Source: Shewanella halotolerans (GTDB lineage Bacteria > Pseudomonadota > Gammaproteobacteria > Enterobacterales > Shewanellaceae). Taken from it: 64,000 nucleotides of DNA. A program made the translations under genes and the position numbers. The DNA is taken from assembly GCF_019457535.1 (NCBI RefSeq), contig NZ_CP080417.1, forward strand, positions 2,852,001-2,916,000, in the 5' to 3' direction. This document shows positions 44,238 through 52,489 of this stretch, piece by piece. How positions within the stretch are numbered: the first letter of the stretch is position 1; each line of letters opens with the position of its first letter. Under the pieces are notes generated by a model that did no database searches, had not been told where the DNA came from, and saw only the letters and a list, made by a program, of their open reading frames with translations.

Positions 44238-44939
44238 ATTAATTTTGTCCTGACCCAAAATGAATGTATCGAGAAATGATTTTGCCTGAGGAAAACTGCC
44301 AGGCAAGATGAATTTCTCCTTCTCATTCAAAGATAAAGGCAATATCTCTAAAAAGCGAGCACAGACCCAATCCAGGCGATTAAATTCTGGTTGCGGGTAA
44401 AGTTCGGCCAATTGTGGATGCTTGGCAAACAGGGCGCTCAGGGCGAGTCCCAGATCGCCGCGCTTGGTACTGGCGGCAAGAGTCGGCCAGTGGTCGCGGT
44501 GATGACTGCGGGCCATCAAGAGCCCATCGCCACGCACATCGAAACTGTCCAGGCTCACCAGATGGCTAGCTCTGACATCGATCACCAGCAGGCCATCTTC
44601 ACCGTGGTGAAAATCGATTATCTGCACCTTAGTACCCCAGTCGGGCACATTGAAGTCAAACGCCTTATCGTAGCGGGCGATCACAAAGCCCTTGCCTGTA
44701 GACTCGGCCACTAAGGATTCTGAAACCAAGGATTCTGAAACCAAAGATTCTGAAACCATAGCAAGATAGCGCTGCTCAAAGATCCTCAGGCGCTGCACGC
44801 CCCCCGGCAGCACAAACAGCGGCAGGGGAAAAACCGCCAGGGTCTGCTCCGCTAGCTTGGTGGGCTGCTGTTGCCGCGACTCTGTGTGACCCGCTTGCTG
44901 TGCCCCGGTAGCAGGGCTGGTTTCATGGGTGATCTTCAT
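44235..44939 (-). CDS. LON substrate-binding-domain protein
   Basis: The 234-residue protein resembles the N-terminal domain of Lon protease (VFPLPLFVLPGGVQRLRIFEQRYLAMV) and has no ATPase or protease domain. Such stand-alone proteins may bind unfolded substrates. An in-frame 15-bp triplication encodes three VSESL-like units at about residues 62-78. An N-terminal extension of about 30 residues is Gln/Thr-rich and probably disordered. Its stop codon TGA is also part of the -35 of the sigma-factor promoter. Confidence 0.82.
   Translation of the reverse strand: MKITHETSPATGAQQAGHTESRQQQPTKLAEQTLAVFPLPLFVLPGGVQRLRIFEQRYLAMVSESLVSESLVSESLVAESTGKGFVIARYDKAFDFNVPDWGTKVQIIDFHHGEDGLLVIDVRASHLVSLDSFDVRGDGLLMARSHHRDHWPTLAASTKRGDLGLALSALFAKHPQLAELYPQPEFNRLDWVCARFLEILPLSLNEKEKFILPGSFPQAKSFLDTFILGQDKIN
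44713..44757. repeat. 15-bp in-frame triplication inside the LON-domain gene
   Basis: AAGGATTCTGAAACC occurs at 44713-44727 and 44728-44742, and AAAGATTCTGAAACC at 44743-44757. It is read as repeated VSESL on the minus strand. Confidence 0.92.
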
Positions 44940-45146
44940 ACTGACTTATACGACTCTTCTGCTTAAATGCTTTCCAACGCAGAAATCAAAGCGCAGTAAT
45001 TTTGCTGCTTACGATATCTGCTTGACCTATAACTTGCATACGCAGCGCCGATGAGAATCGATCACCTAAGTACCAGATGGGATACGCAAGCGAAGGATTA
45101 ATAAGGAGAGGAACTAATAAAGAGCGGAGTTAATAACAGGAGGCAT

Positions 45147-45172
45147 GAAAAAGGCGACCCTTGGCCGCCTTC
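45147..45172 (-). terminator. Terminator of the M23 peptidase gene
   Basis: AAGGCG (45151-45156) pairs with CGCCTT (45167-45172); on the minus strand five T follow. It is about 60 bp beyond the stop at 45234. Confidence 0.7.
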
Positions 45173-45233
45173 ACTAATATTTCGTTCCACTCTCCTTTTT
45201 CAGAGAGCACTTTTCCCTACTCGCCCTACTTCC

Positions 45234-46106
45234 CTACTTGGCCTGTTTGGCCTGGTTTTGACGCTCAAGCACACTCGCCATAGACGGCACCACAGTCACG
45301 GGATCCAGTCGCATCTGGAACCAGTTGAGGCGCCAGTCAAGGTGCGGCCCGGTGGCGCGTCCGGTAGCGCCCACCTCGGCAACCGGCTGGCCCTGTTTGA
45401 TGGTCTCGCCCGGCTTCACATACAGCTTGCTCAGATGCAGGAAGCTGGAACTCACCCCATAGCCGTGATCGATAATCATAGTGCCGCCAGAATAAAACAT
45501 GTCGGGTACCGAGAGGGTCACCACGCCATCGGCGGGCGCCACCACCACAGTGCCCGTCTTGGCGGCAACATCCACTCCATAGTGAGGATTGCCCGGCTTG
45601 CCGTTATAGACCCGCTGGCTGCCATACACGCCCGAGATGCGCCCCGTCAGCGGCCAGATAAAGTCTTGAGCAAAGGCGGTCTGCCCCGAAAAGGTGGCTC
45701 TGGCCGCCTTGACCTGCTTGCTGTCTTTAGCCGCACGCTCTAGGGCCTTAGGATCTGGCTTCATGATCTTCTTGGCGATGCCGTTGACCTTGTCTATCTT
45801 GTACTGCTTCTCGCTTATCTTGAGGGGCATAAGCTGGGTCAGGCCATCTGGGTAAACAAGTTTAAGCTCTTGATTGAGCGCGGCTTCCCGCTCGAAACCG
45901 AAGGCAAACAATCCCTCAGGGCTGACCTTGACCGGCTCGCCGTTGAGCCATACCTGGGTTCCCGCCTGAGCCTGGCCGCGGATCAGCGCGCCCTGCTCCA
46001 TCTTGCCACTCAAGTTAACCTCGCTTAAGTTAACCTCGGCCTGAGCGCCCACGGCGCCACCAAGACAGAGTACAGCCACAACTAAGCGCAACAAGTTCAA
46101 ATTCAA
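45234..46106 (-). CDS. M23 family metallopeptidase
   Basis: The 290-residue protein has a signal peptide of about 23 residues ending AQAE. The C-terminal LytM/M23 domain has zinc ligands in NPHYGVDVAAKTG (His and Asp), with FLHLSKLYV and GPHLDWRL supplying the remaining histidines, so the active site is complete. Such enzymes cut peptidoglycan cross-bridges. Next to the cleavage site the sequence NLSEVNLS is duplicated by a 15-bp repeat (46012-46041). Confidence 0.9.
   Translation of the reverse strand: MNLNLLRLVVAVLCLGGAVGAQAEVNLSEVNLSGKMEQGALIRGQAQAGTQVWLNGEPVKVSPEGLFAFGFEREAALNQELKLVYPDGLTQLMPLKISEKQYKIDKVNGIAKKIMKPDPKALERAAKDSKQVKAARATFSGQTAFAQDFIWPLTGRISGVYGSQRVYNGKPGNPHYGVDVAAKTGTVVVAPADGVVTLSVPDMFYSGGTMIIDHGYGVSSSFLHLSKLYVKPGETIKQGQPVAEVGATGRATGPHLDWRLNWFQMRLDPVTVVPSMASVLERQNQAKQAK
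46012..46041. repeat. 15-bp tandem duplication near the M23 signal-peptide end
   Basis: AAGTTAACCTCGCTT (46012-46026) and AAGTTAACCTCGGCC (46027-46041) lie inside the M23 peptidase gene and duplicate residues EVNLS. Confidence 0.88.
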
Positions 46107-46163
46107 CTCCTATCGATTCAGGCTAATAAAGGACTAAGGCTAACTAAAACGTCTGACAAGCTG

Positions 46164-47048
46164 CTAGACGTGGCGCTCGCCTTTAGAGGCGATGGCACCC
46201 TTACCCACGCCTTCATAGGCGATCACCTTAAATTCGCTCTCTGGGTTTTCGCTCGCCAGGGTGGTGGCGATAAAGTCGGCCAGCAGCTCTACCGTAGTGT
46301 CATGGGGGATGATCTCGCAGCGCTTCTTAGGCATGGCCAGCTGAAAATCCCCCTGTGGCGCCACATAGTGGAAACCATAGTGGGTCTCATCGCTCACGCT
46401 TGTCTGCGGTGACAGGTCCAGCTCGTCCACCTCGACCAGGTCATCTTCGCTGCCGAGATAGATATCTTTCCAGCGGCGGGCCCAATACTCGTCCCACTTA
46501 GGCGCGGCGATACCATTTTCAAACACGTTGATCGGGCTGCGATGACCGTGAGCGATGCGCTGGCAGTTACCATCGTGCTTCTTCAGGCCATGTGAATAGT
46601 GATAATAAGGCGTTTCATGCAGCTCGTTACGTAACGTCAGAGCAATGCCCTGCACGTTGTCAGGTAGCACCTCTTTCAAGGCTTTTTGTAAGAAGGCGTT
46701 AACACTGTCGAAATCGATAATTTCCGTCGGGATCAGGGCAAATGCCTGAGCGGGACAGGCAAGATGGATATCCCCCTGTAGGCTGTTGAAGTCCATCCAG
46801 ACACGATCGCCCTGCTGCTGCCATCTCACCTCGGCGCAGGCGGTGGGGATCAGCAGGCGGTGATCGGCCACATCGTCAATGGTGTTCTTGATGGTGCGCT
46901 TCACCTTGGCAAAATCCAGCACCATGTTCTGATCGTCCAGGCCGCCATCGAGCAGCACATCGACGATCCAGCTCTCTCCCACCATGCCACGGATAGGACA
47001 CAGGTAAGAAAAATCGATTACAGTTAAATCTCTAACAAAAAGTTGCAT
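46164..47048 (-). CDS. Tandem 6-carboxytetrahydropterin synthase-fold protein
   Basis: The 294 residues comprise two QueD/PTPS-like domains. The first (about 1-120) begins QLFVRDLTVIDFSYLCP but has GMVGESWIVDV where zinc-binding HGH should be, so it is probably non-catalytic. The second (about 135-290) keeps GNCQRIAHGHRSPINVF and the late HDTTVELLADFI, that is, the zinc site and substrate region. QueD makes 6-carboxytetrahydropterin for queuosine and related 7-deazaguanines. The insertion between its two halves is long. Whether it is the main QueD is unknown. Confidence 0.78.
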   Translation of the reverse strand: MQLFVRDLTVIDFSYLCPIRGMVGESWIVDVLLDGGLDDQNMVLDFAKVKRTIKNTIDDVADHRLLIPTACAEVRWQQQGDRVWMDFNSLQGDIHLACPAQAFALIPTEIIDFDSVNAFLQKALKEVLPDNVQGIALTLRNELHETPYYHYSHGLKKHDGNCQRIAHGHRSPINVFENGIAAPKWDEYWARRWKDIYLGSEDDLVEVDELDLSPQTSVSDETHYGFHYVAPQGDFQLAMPKKRCEIIPHDTTVELLADFIATTLASENPESEFKVIAYEGVGKGAIASKGERHV

Positions 47049-47222
47049 TTACGCTCCGTCGGCAGAAAAACAGTCCACCTTAATTGATCCCATCGGCAAA
47101 CGGCCGGAGGACACTCTAGTTTCAACAGATAATTTCAACTCATCTGCGATATTTTAGCAAGTCGCACAGGGCCTAAGCGTTCGCCGCCTGACCATTACAG
47201 CTTATTTAAAGCATCATAAACG

Positions 47223-47251
47223 AAAAAAGCGTCTAACACAGACGCTTTTTT
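47223..47251. terminator. Bidirectional-looking terminator after yejK
   Basis: AAAAAAGCGTC pairs with GACGCTTTTTT around a seven-base loop. It lies 28 bp past the yejK stop on the minus strand. Confidence 0.85.
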
Positions 47252-47278
47252 CTGGCGCTGAATAACCCGTTTATGGGG

Positions 47279-48310
47279 TTATTGACCGCCCTTGAGGCGA
47301 CGATCCAGCTGATCTTTCAGGTTAGCCGGCACCCCTTTGATCAAGATAGAATCTGAGATGGGGTCGTAGATCACCCGCTCGCCCAGATGCTGACCGTCGA
47401 AGCTGATGGTCACGCCACCGCCGGTACCGGAGAACTTTTTCAGCTGACGCAGAGTCGGCTTGTCGCCGGGAAACTCCTCTTCCAGATCATAGTCGCCGCC
47501 CTGGGCGAAATCGTAGAAGGAGTCCATACCCGCATCGGCCAGTTCATCGGCCAAGTCTTTTAGCTGAATGTCGGCGCCGCTATCGACCCGCTCGGTGCAA
47601 TACTCGAACACCTTCTCGCGGCACTGCTGGCGCTCATCCTTGGTCAGCTCGCTGCTGGCCACGAAATCTTCTACCGCGTTCATCAGCGACTTGTTCTGCG
47701 CCTTGGTGTTTACCCCTTCGACACAGCCCATGAAATCGAGGAAGAAATCGGCCACCTTACGTCCGGCGCGGCCGCGCACGAAGGAGATATACTTGAGCGA
47801 GTCCGGATCGGCCTGCCACTCGGTCAGATCGATACGGGCTGCCAGCTGCACATTGTTGAGATCCAGGTGCGTGTTTTGCGACAGCTCCATATCGTCCAGA
47901 ACCGTCATCGACGACTTGGCGTTGAGCAGAGAGACAAACAGGTAGTCGCTGGTCATATAGGTATAACAGGCCAGCAGTAGGAAGCCACCCTGGCTGAAGT
48001 CATACTTGGCGAGCTCTTCCTGCAGCAGCTTACCCGCCATGCCGGAAAACTCGACGAACCCAAGCTCGCCACCCAGATACTGGCTCAGGGCCTCTTTAAA
48101 CTTAGGGTTAGCTTCACCATCTTCGCCGTGGGTACCAAAATGACCAAACCCCTTACCCGACTTACTGGTGTAGGTTTGATGCAGCTCTTCGAGCATGGCT
48201 TCGACGGCTTGACTATTTAGTAGCGGTTGTGGACGCAATCTACAGCTGAGCTGGCCTTCGCCATCTTGGGATATCGCGTGAATAATTGCTTGTTCGACGT
48301 TAATACTCAT
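47279..48310 (-). CDS. yejK: Nucleoid-associated protein YejK
   Basis: The 343 residues compare with 335 in E. coli. The protein matches the NdpA family: INVEQAIIHAISQDGEGQLSCRLRP near the start, GKGFGHFG, YLFVSLLNAKSSMTVLDDMEL and ADFFLDFMGCVEGVNTKAQN. YejK binds the nucleoid and has been reported to influence topoisomerase activity. It is divergent from yejL, the same arrangement as in E. coli. Confidence 0.94.
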   Translation of the reverse strand: MSINVEQAIIHAISQDGEGQLSCRLRPQPLLNSQAVEAMLEELHQTYTSKSGKGFGHFGTHGEDGEANPKFKEALSQYLGGELGFVEFSGMAGKLLQEELAKYDFSQGGFLLLACYTYMTSDYLFVSLLNAKSSMTVLDDMELSQNTHLDLNNVQLAARIDLTEWQADPDSLKYISFVRGRAGRKVADFFLDFMGCVEGVNTKAQNKSLMNAVEDFVASSELTKDERQQCREKVFEYCTERVDSGADIQLKDLADELADAGMDSFYDFAQGGDYDLEEEFPGDKPTLRQLKKFSGTGGGVTISFDGQHLGERVIYDPISDSILIKGVPANLKDQLDRRLKGGQ

Positions 48311-48387
48311 AAGCCTCGATAGTGATGTTGGTAGAAATCCGTTATTATATGCCGCTATTTCAAATTAAAGTGAAAAAATTTTTAAAT

Positions 48388-48603
48388 ATGGCTATCCAAT
48401 CTAAATATTCAAACGCCCAGGTCGAAGCCGTTATCGCCGAGATCCTGGCAGTACTCGACAAGCACCAGGCGCCGACCGACCTCAGCCTCATGGTACTGGG
48501 CAACTGTGTCACAGATCTGCTGCTGCGTAAGGTGCCTGAGGAAGCGCGCGCCCAAGTGGCCGAGCAGTTTGCTAAGGCGTTGACCCAGTCGGTAAAAAGC
48601 TAA
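48388..48603 (+). CDS. yejL: YejL family protein (DUF1414)
   Basis: The 71-residue protein is aligned with E. coli YejL: SKYSNAQVEAVIAEIL, then DKHQAPTDLSLMVLGNCVTDLL. The function is unknown. I start at the ATG at 48388 because residues encoded from 48322 have no counterpart. It lies about 100 bp before yejM in the conserved yejL-yejM order. Confidence 0.88.
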   Translation: MAIQSKYSNAQVEAVIAEILAVLDKHQAPTDLSLMVLGNCVTDLLLRKVPEEARAQVAEQFAKALTQSVKS

Positions 48604-48703
48604 CACTAACGGCTAAAAAAGCGGTTTTTGTGCGCAAAAAACTGGCCAATCCGCCTTAAAAAAAATTAAGATAGACAAGTATTTCAACAAATAACGGATC
48701 CCT

Positions 48704-50491
48704 ATGATCGAGCGTAAAAAAGAGATGGGCCGTGATCGTGTGTCACGCTTAGTCAGTTGGGGGCATTGGTTTGCCTTCTTCAACGGCTTCTTGGCGATGA
48801 TAGTCGGCGTCCGTTATATTGAAACCGTGGGCGCGCCCGAGTCTTGGATTGGCTGGGGCTATCTGGCCATCAGCACCCTGGGCCACTTTAGCTTCCTCGC
48901 CTTCATCGTCTATCTGGTGGTGCTGTTTCCCATCACCCTCTTACTGCCCTACTCCAAGATATTGCGCGGGCTCGCGGCCTTTGCCGCCACCCTTGGCCTG
49001 TGTATCTTGTTGTATGACACCCTGATTTACGACGATTATGGTCTGCACCTTAGTCCATTTGTGTTCGACATCGCCTGGGCCGATCTCAATGCCCTGCTAC
49101 AAGGCACCTCTTATATCGTCACGCCGCTGGGGATCATCATCCTGGAGCTGACCGCCGCCAACTACCTGTGGAAACGCATAGAAAAGATCCGCAAGTCTAA
49201 CTACGGCCCTAAGGTGGTGTTGGTTATCGGCCTCTGTTTCGTCAGCAGCCACCTGATTCATATCTGGGCCGACGCCGCCGATATCACAGAGATCACCCGC
49301 CTGGATGACGCCTATCCGCTCTCCTATCCTGCCACCGCGCGCTCCTTCATGGAGAGCCACGGCATAGAGAAGAGCAGCAAGGCACAAGACCCAAGCAAAC
49401 TACAACCGAGTCTCAACTACCCAATATCGCCGCTGCAGTGTAGCGCCGACCCAGAGCTTAACATCTTGATGATCGCCATCGATGGCTTCAGGGCCGATCT
49501 GGTAGACAAAGAGACCATGCCGTTTCTCTACGAATACGGCAAACACAACCATGAATTTAAGCAGCACCTGAGTGGCGGCAATATGCACAACAGCGGCATG
49601 TTCTCCCTGCTCTATGGCCTGCAGGGCAGCTACATCGCCGCCAGCGATCTCAGCTATCGCTCGCCTGTGTTCACCCAGGAGCTGGCTAAACAGGGCTACA
49701 CCCTAGCGCGTTTCGCCCCTGAAACCAGCAATATCGAGCCACAGGCCATCTATCAAGATATGACCTCGCACATTCAGCCCCTCACCAACGGCGTGGCCGA
49801 TGCCGATATTCAATCCATCGACAGCTTTAACCAGTGGCGCATGCAGCAAGACAAGCCTTGGTTTGCCCTGCTCAACCTGCAGAGCCCTGACAGCTACGAC
49901 ACGCCGATCGGCTTTCTGGGTATCGAGACGGTGAAGCCGAGCACGCCGCTCAAGCCGGCGCAGAAGGTACTGTTCAACCAATACCGTCAGTCGCTCAACT
50001 TTATCGACAAGCAGCTGCAAAAGCTTATCGAGCGCCTACCGGCCAGCACCTTCGTGATGGTCACAGGCGTGTCGGGCAAGGTGTTTACCGGCGACAACGA
50101 CAACCAGCGCGGCAACCTGTCACCGGCCAACGTGCATGTGCCTTTGATCATCCACTGGCCCGGCATGGAGTATGACAAGACGGTCGCCTACCCCAGCAGC
50201 CACTACGGCGTGGTGCCGACCCTGATGACTCAGCTGCTCGACTGCACCAACAAGCCGAGCGACTACAGCGCAGGGCGCAACATACTGCAACCCCAAAGCG
50301 AGAACTGGACCTATATCGGTGACAACCTGGTGTTTGGCATCTATCAGGAAGATGAGATCACAGTGATCGACAGACACGGCAAGTATCGTATCTATAACCG
50401 TGACTATAGCCAGCGTCTGCGCAACAAGAAGATCAGCGCGCCCGAACTGATCCAGGTGATGCGCGAAGGACGACGCTTCTACAATCACTAG
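48704..50491 (+). CDS. yejM: Inner-membrane cardiolipin/LPS regulator YejM (PbgA, LapC)
   Basis: The 595-residue protein has five N-terminal membrane helices (DUF3413, about 20-190) and a periplasmic sulfatase-like domain (about 245-590) with ILMIAIDGFRADLVDKETMPFL. The nucleophile position of sulfatases is degenerate here, as expected for YejM. In E. coli it senses lipopolysaccharide at the periplasmic leaflet and, via LapB, controls FtsH degradation of LpxC. It is immediately followed by a tRNA and the accessory island. Confidence 0.93.
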   Translation: MIERKKEMGRDRVSRLVSWGHWFAFFNGFLAMIVGVRYIETVGAPESWIGWGYLAISTLGHFSFLAFIVYLVVLFPITLLLPYSKILRGLAAFAATLGLCILLYDTLIYDDYGLHLSPFVFDIAWADLNALLQGTSYIVTPLGIIILELTAANYLWKRIEKIRKSNYGPKVVLVIGLCFVSSHLIHIWADAADITEITRLDDAYPLSYPATARSFMESHGIEKSSKAQDPSKLQPSLNYPISPLQCSADPELNILMIAIDGFRADLVDKETMPFLYEYGKHNHEFKQHLSGGNMHNSGMFSLLYGLQGSYIAASDLSYRSPVFTQELAKQGYTLARFAPETSNIEPQAIYQDMTSHIQPLTNGVADADIQSIDSFNQWRMQQDKPWFALLNLQSPDSYDTPIGFLGIETVKPSTPLKPAQKVLFNQYRQSLNFIDKQLQKLIERLPASTFVMVTGVSGKVFTGDNDNQRGNLSPANVHVPLIIHWPGMEYDKTVAYPSSHYGVVPTLMTQLLDCTNKPSDYSAGRNILQPQSENWTYIGDNLVFGIYQEDEITVIDRHGKYRIYNRDYSQRLRNKKISAPELIQVMREGRRFYNH

Positions 50492-50671
50492 AAACTTGAG
50501 TCACTGAACATTAGATCGCTATGCGCCAACTACTTAGGTTGAGCCGCCAGCGACTATAAACTAGCCAGTCGATCGGGCTCAACCGCCGAAACACTTGCAC
50601 AGGGGCAAACGACTTGATAAAGTTCAGCCTGTTCGAAGCAGACCCCAAGTCTTTGCTGCTTTGGATAAAAT

Positions 50672-50748
50672 CGGTATGTAGCGCAGCCCGGTAGCGCACT
50701 GTCATGGGGTGTCAGGGGTCGGAGGTTCGAATCCTCTCATACCGACCA
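50672..50748 (+). tRNA. tRNA-Pro (anticodon GGG)
   Basis: The 77-nt cloverleaf includes an encoded CCA. The acceptor strand CGGTATG pairs with CATACCG; the D-arm has GCGCAGCCCGGTAGCGC and the T-arm GGAGGTTCGAATCCTC. The anticodon loop ATGGGGT gives GGG. The anticodon stem has one T-T mismatch, which also occurs in E. coli proL, so the gene is probably functional. It marks the left edge of the AT-rich island. Confidence 0.96.
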
Positions 50749-50758
50749 AATACTAGAA

Positions 50759-50783
50759 AAGCCAGCTGACAAGCTGGCTTTTT
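50759..50783 (+). terminator. Terminator after tRNA-Pro
   Basis: AAGCCAGCT pairs with AGCTGGCTT and is followed by T residues, 10 bp after the tRNA. Confidence 0.87.
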
Positions 50784-50825
50784 GCTGTCTGAGATTTGTT
50801 TTTAAAGCCCCCTTAGTGCCTCGCG

Positions 50826-51162
50826 CCGCATGCTCCCCCCTCACCTTAGAGATATTGCAGAACCAACCCGAAGTAGGCATTGGCTGACCATTCTTCTCTT
50901 TGTTGAGGGTTTGGTGTTCGTAGTCAATAACCAGATCACCGGCTTTGTGAGGGGTGTTAGCCTGCATAGCCGCGAAGGCGATGTCATCCATCAGCCATTT
51001 ACCAATGGTAAAGTCTTCAGGTCGGCCGTCCACAGCAGCAAACAAACCATCAGGCAACGCCTGAATATAGCCATGCTCTGCAACCTCAAAGGTTGCAGTG
51101 ACGATACTGTTTAGTTGGCTACTAAGGGCGGCGCCCCCTAAAGCGGTGGATATTGCAGGCAT
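50826..51162 (-). pseudogene. Truncated Mu-like phage protease (gpI) gene
   Basis: From the ATG at 51162 the frame matches the N-terminus of Mu-type prohead protease I: a polar start, then LPDGLFAAVDGRPEDF and LVIDYEHQTLNKEKNGQPMP..GWF. After GWF the family resemblance ends abruptly. The open frame continues through unrelated residues into the reverse complement of the tRNA and its terminator, so the 3' two-thirds is lost. No other phage gene is nearby. The scar abuts the tRNA terminator, consistent with deletion of a former prophage. Confidence 0.75.
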
Positions 51163-51167
51163 AAAAA

Positions 51168-51204
51168 AGGCACCCTCAATTGCATTAGAGTGCCCATTTT
51201 TGCT
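51168..51204. terminator. Possible bidirectional terminator downstream of the zinc-finger gene
   Basis: GGCACCCTC and GAGTGCC form an imperfect stem flanked by A and T runs, between the CoiA-like gene (ending 51256) and the phage relic. Confidence 0.55.
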
Positions 51205-51255
51205 TAAGTGTCTTACCTAGTGGATTGGGAAGGATTCGGGATTAGCTTAAAAATT

Positions 51256-52146
51256 TTAAATCTTTTGTTCTCTATATTTTTGCATTGTCACTAAGTTAAC
51301 AAAAGGACAAAAAATGACAGGCTTATTGTTCTTACCGGTATAATGCAACTTACCAACCAACAATATATGGACACCCTGTAAGTCATCCAGCTCGGTGATT
51401 TTAAATGCACTGAGAAAATCATCGCGTATATTAGCAAAGACTTTAACACTTAGCCCTGATTTAGAATCACTTGCATTCAACCAAATTCCACCATAAGTCT
51501 CATCAAAAGAATCAACTATCAACCCCCAAAACAGATAACTCCGATCATCATCAACCGCTGGCGAGATATCATCAAAATGTACTGCAACATCCTTTATTGC
51601 TCCCTTAACTTTTAACTGACCACTTTCAGAGTAGATTTCAACTTGCTTATCTGAGTGCTTAAAATCAGGAAAACGCTTTAAGTATGATAAAATCTGTCTT
51701 AGCGTTCGAGAAACATTCGCCTCATAAGAAGAGCCTCTTCCTTTCCCCACAGCACCGCCTCGTGGAGTGATAAAACCTTCATTTGGAATAGGTGCTAATT
51801 CAACATCTGCAATTGCTCCACCAGACTTATCGCCCAGATTTACAATATAATCGGTCGCTGTTGGAACAGGATAATCAACAGACCTTCCTGATTCACTGCC
51901 GTCATCAATGACTAAATAAGATGTTCTATGTTCGCACTCACCTTGATGATGATGAGAATTAAAATGTGCAGTTCTAATTACCTTTGCTGTAGGCTTCGTT
52001 CCCGAACGAAACCACGCCGCATCATTACACCCTGTACATAACAAACTGGTTTTGTATGCCTGTTGCACTTCCTTTGCTAATCCTTCAAATTCTGTGGCAG
52101 AAAAAACTCTGCCATCCTTAGAACTAACTGCATATTCCATAGACAC
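51256..52146 (-). CDS. CoiA-like zinc-finger protein with possible OB-fold, function unknown
   Basis: The 296-residue protein comes from an AT-rich stretch. The N-terminus (YAVSSKDGRVFSATE) followed by C37-x2-C40, FRSG, H61-F62 and C71 resembles the zinc finger at the front of competence protein CoiA and related nuclease-linked proteins. The C-terminal part (IWLNASDSKSGLSVKVFANI and GVHILLVGKLHYTGKNNKPV) looks like an OB-fold strand series that might bind single-stranded DNA or RNA. No nuclease motif is evident. It lies behind the microprotein and membrane-protein genes and is probably the last gene of their operon. Family names here are by eye only. Confidence 0.6.
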   Translation of the reverse strand: MSMEYAVSSKDGRVFSATEFEGLAKEVQQAYKTSLLCTGCNDAAWFRSGTKPTAKVIRTAHFNSHHHQGECEHRTSYLVIDDGSESGRSVDYPVPTATDYIVNLGDKSGGAIADVELAPIPNEGFITPRGGAVGKGRGSSYEANVSRTLRQILSYLKRFPDFKHSDKQVEIYSESGQLKVKGAIKDVAVHFDDISPAVDDDRSYLFWGLIVDSFDETYGGIWLNASDSKSGLSVKVFANIRDDFLSAFKITELDDLQGVHILLVGKLHYTGKNNKPVIFCPFVNLVTMQKYREQKI

Positions 52147-52260
52147 ATATCCTTATAATTTATATTGACCAAATATACACTATTACAAAATGTTCCTAAT
52201 AGCGCTGCCTTCAATCAACAAATGATTGAAAAGATATCGGATTTAATCTGAAATCTTCAT

Positions 52261-52392
52261 CTACTTTTTGGATGGCGGAGATGGTGGTCTAGGTGTTGAT
52301 GGCCTTGGCACATCTGTTGGCCTAGTGATCGGTACATCCCCTCTGACATTACGGGTACCTGGTGGTGTAGGTGGTGGCTTCTGTTCTGACAT
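52261..52392 (-). CDS. 43-residue proline-rich microprotein
   Basis: ATG at 52392 to TAG at 52261. A strong AAGGAG lies seven bases before the ATG. The product starts MSEQKPPPTPPGTRNVRG and ends PPSPPSKK; 14 of 43 residues are proline, with regularly spaced Arg and Lys, so it is basic and extended. It is in a different frame from the upstream membrane-protein gene and lies entirely inside its 3' end. Its ribosome site and compact composition make it the more likely real product of this overlap. Confidence 0.65.
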   Translation of the reverse strand: MSEQKPPPTPPGTRNVRGDVPITRPTDVPRPSTPRPPSPPSKK

Positions 52393-52480
52393 TTTAAGCT
52401 CCTTTCTTGGATAATTGGTTTCATATTATCTGCAATATAAAATGGAATTAATGAAAGTAGAATAGCGACAATCGCAACAA

Positions 52481-52489
52481 CTATAGATA
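52481..52489. repeat. Left 9-bp target-site duplication of the IS
   Basis: CTATAGATA is identical to 53808-53816. Nine base pairs is the expected duplication for IS10-type elements. Confidence 0.93.

Noticed and set aside
47078..47110. Second TGATCC sequence as an RpoE promoter
   Set aside because: It is on the plus strand with no suitable -10 at 17-18 bp and no plus-strand gene after it.
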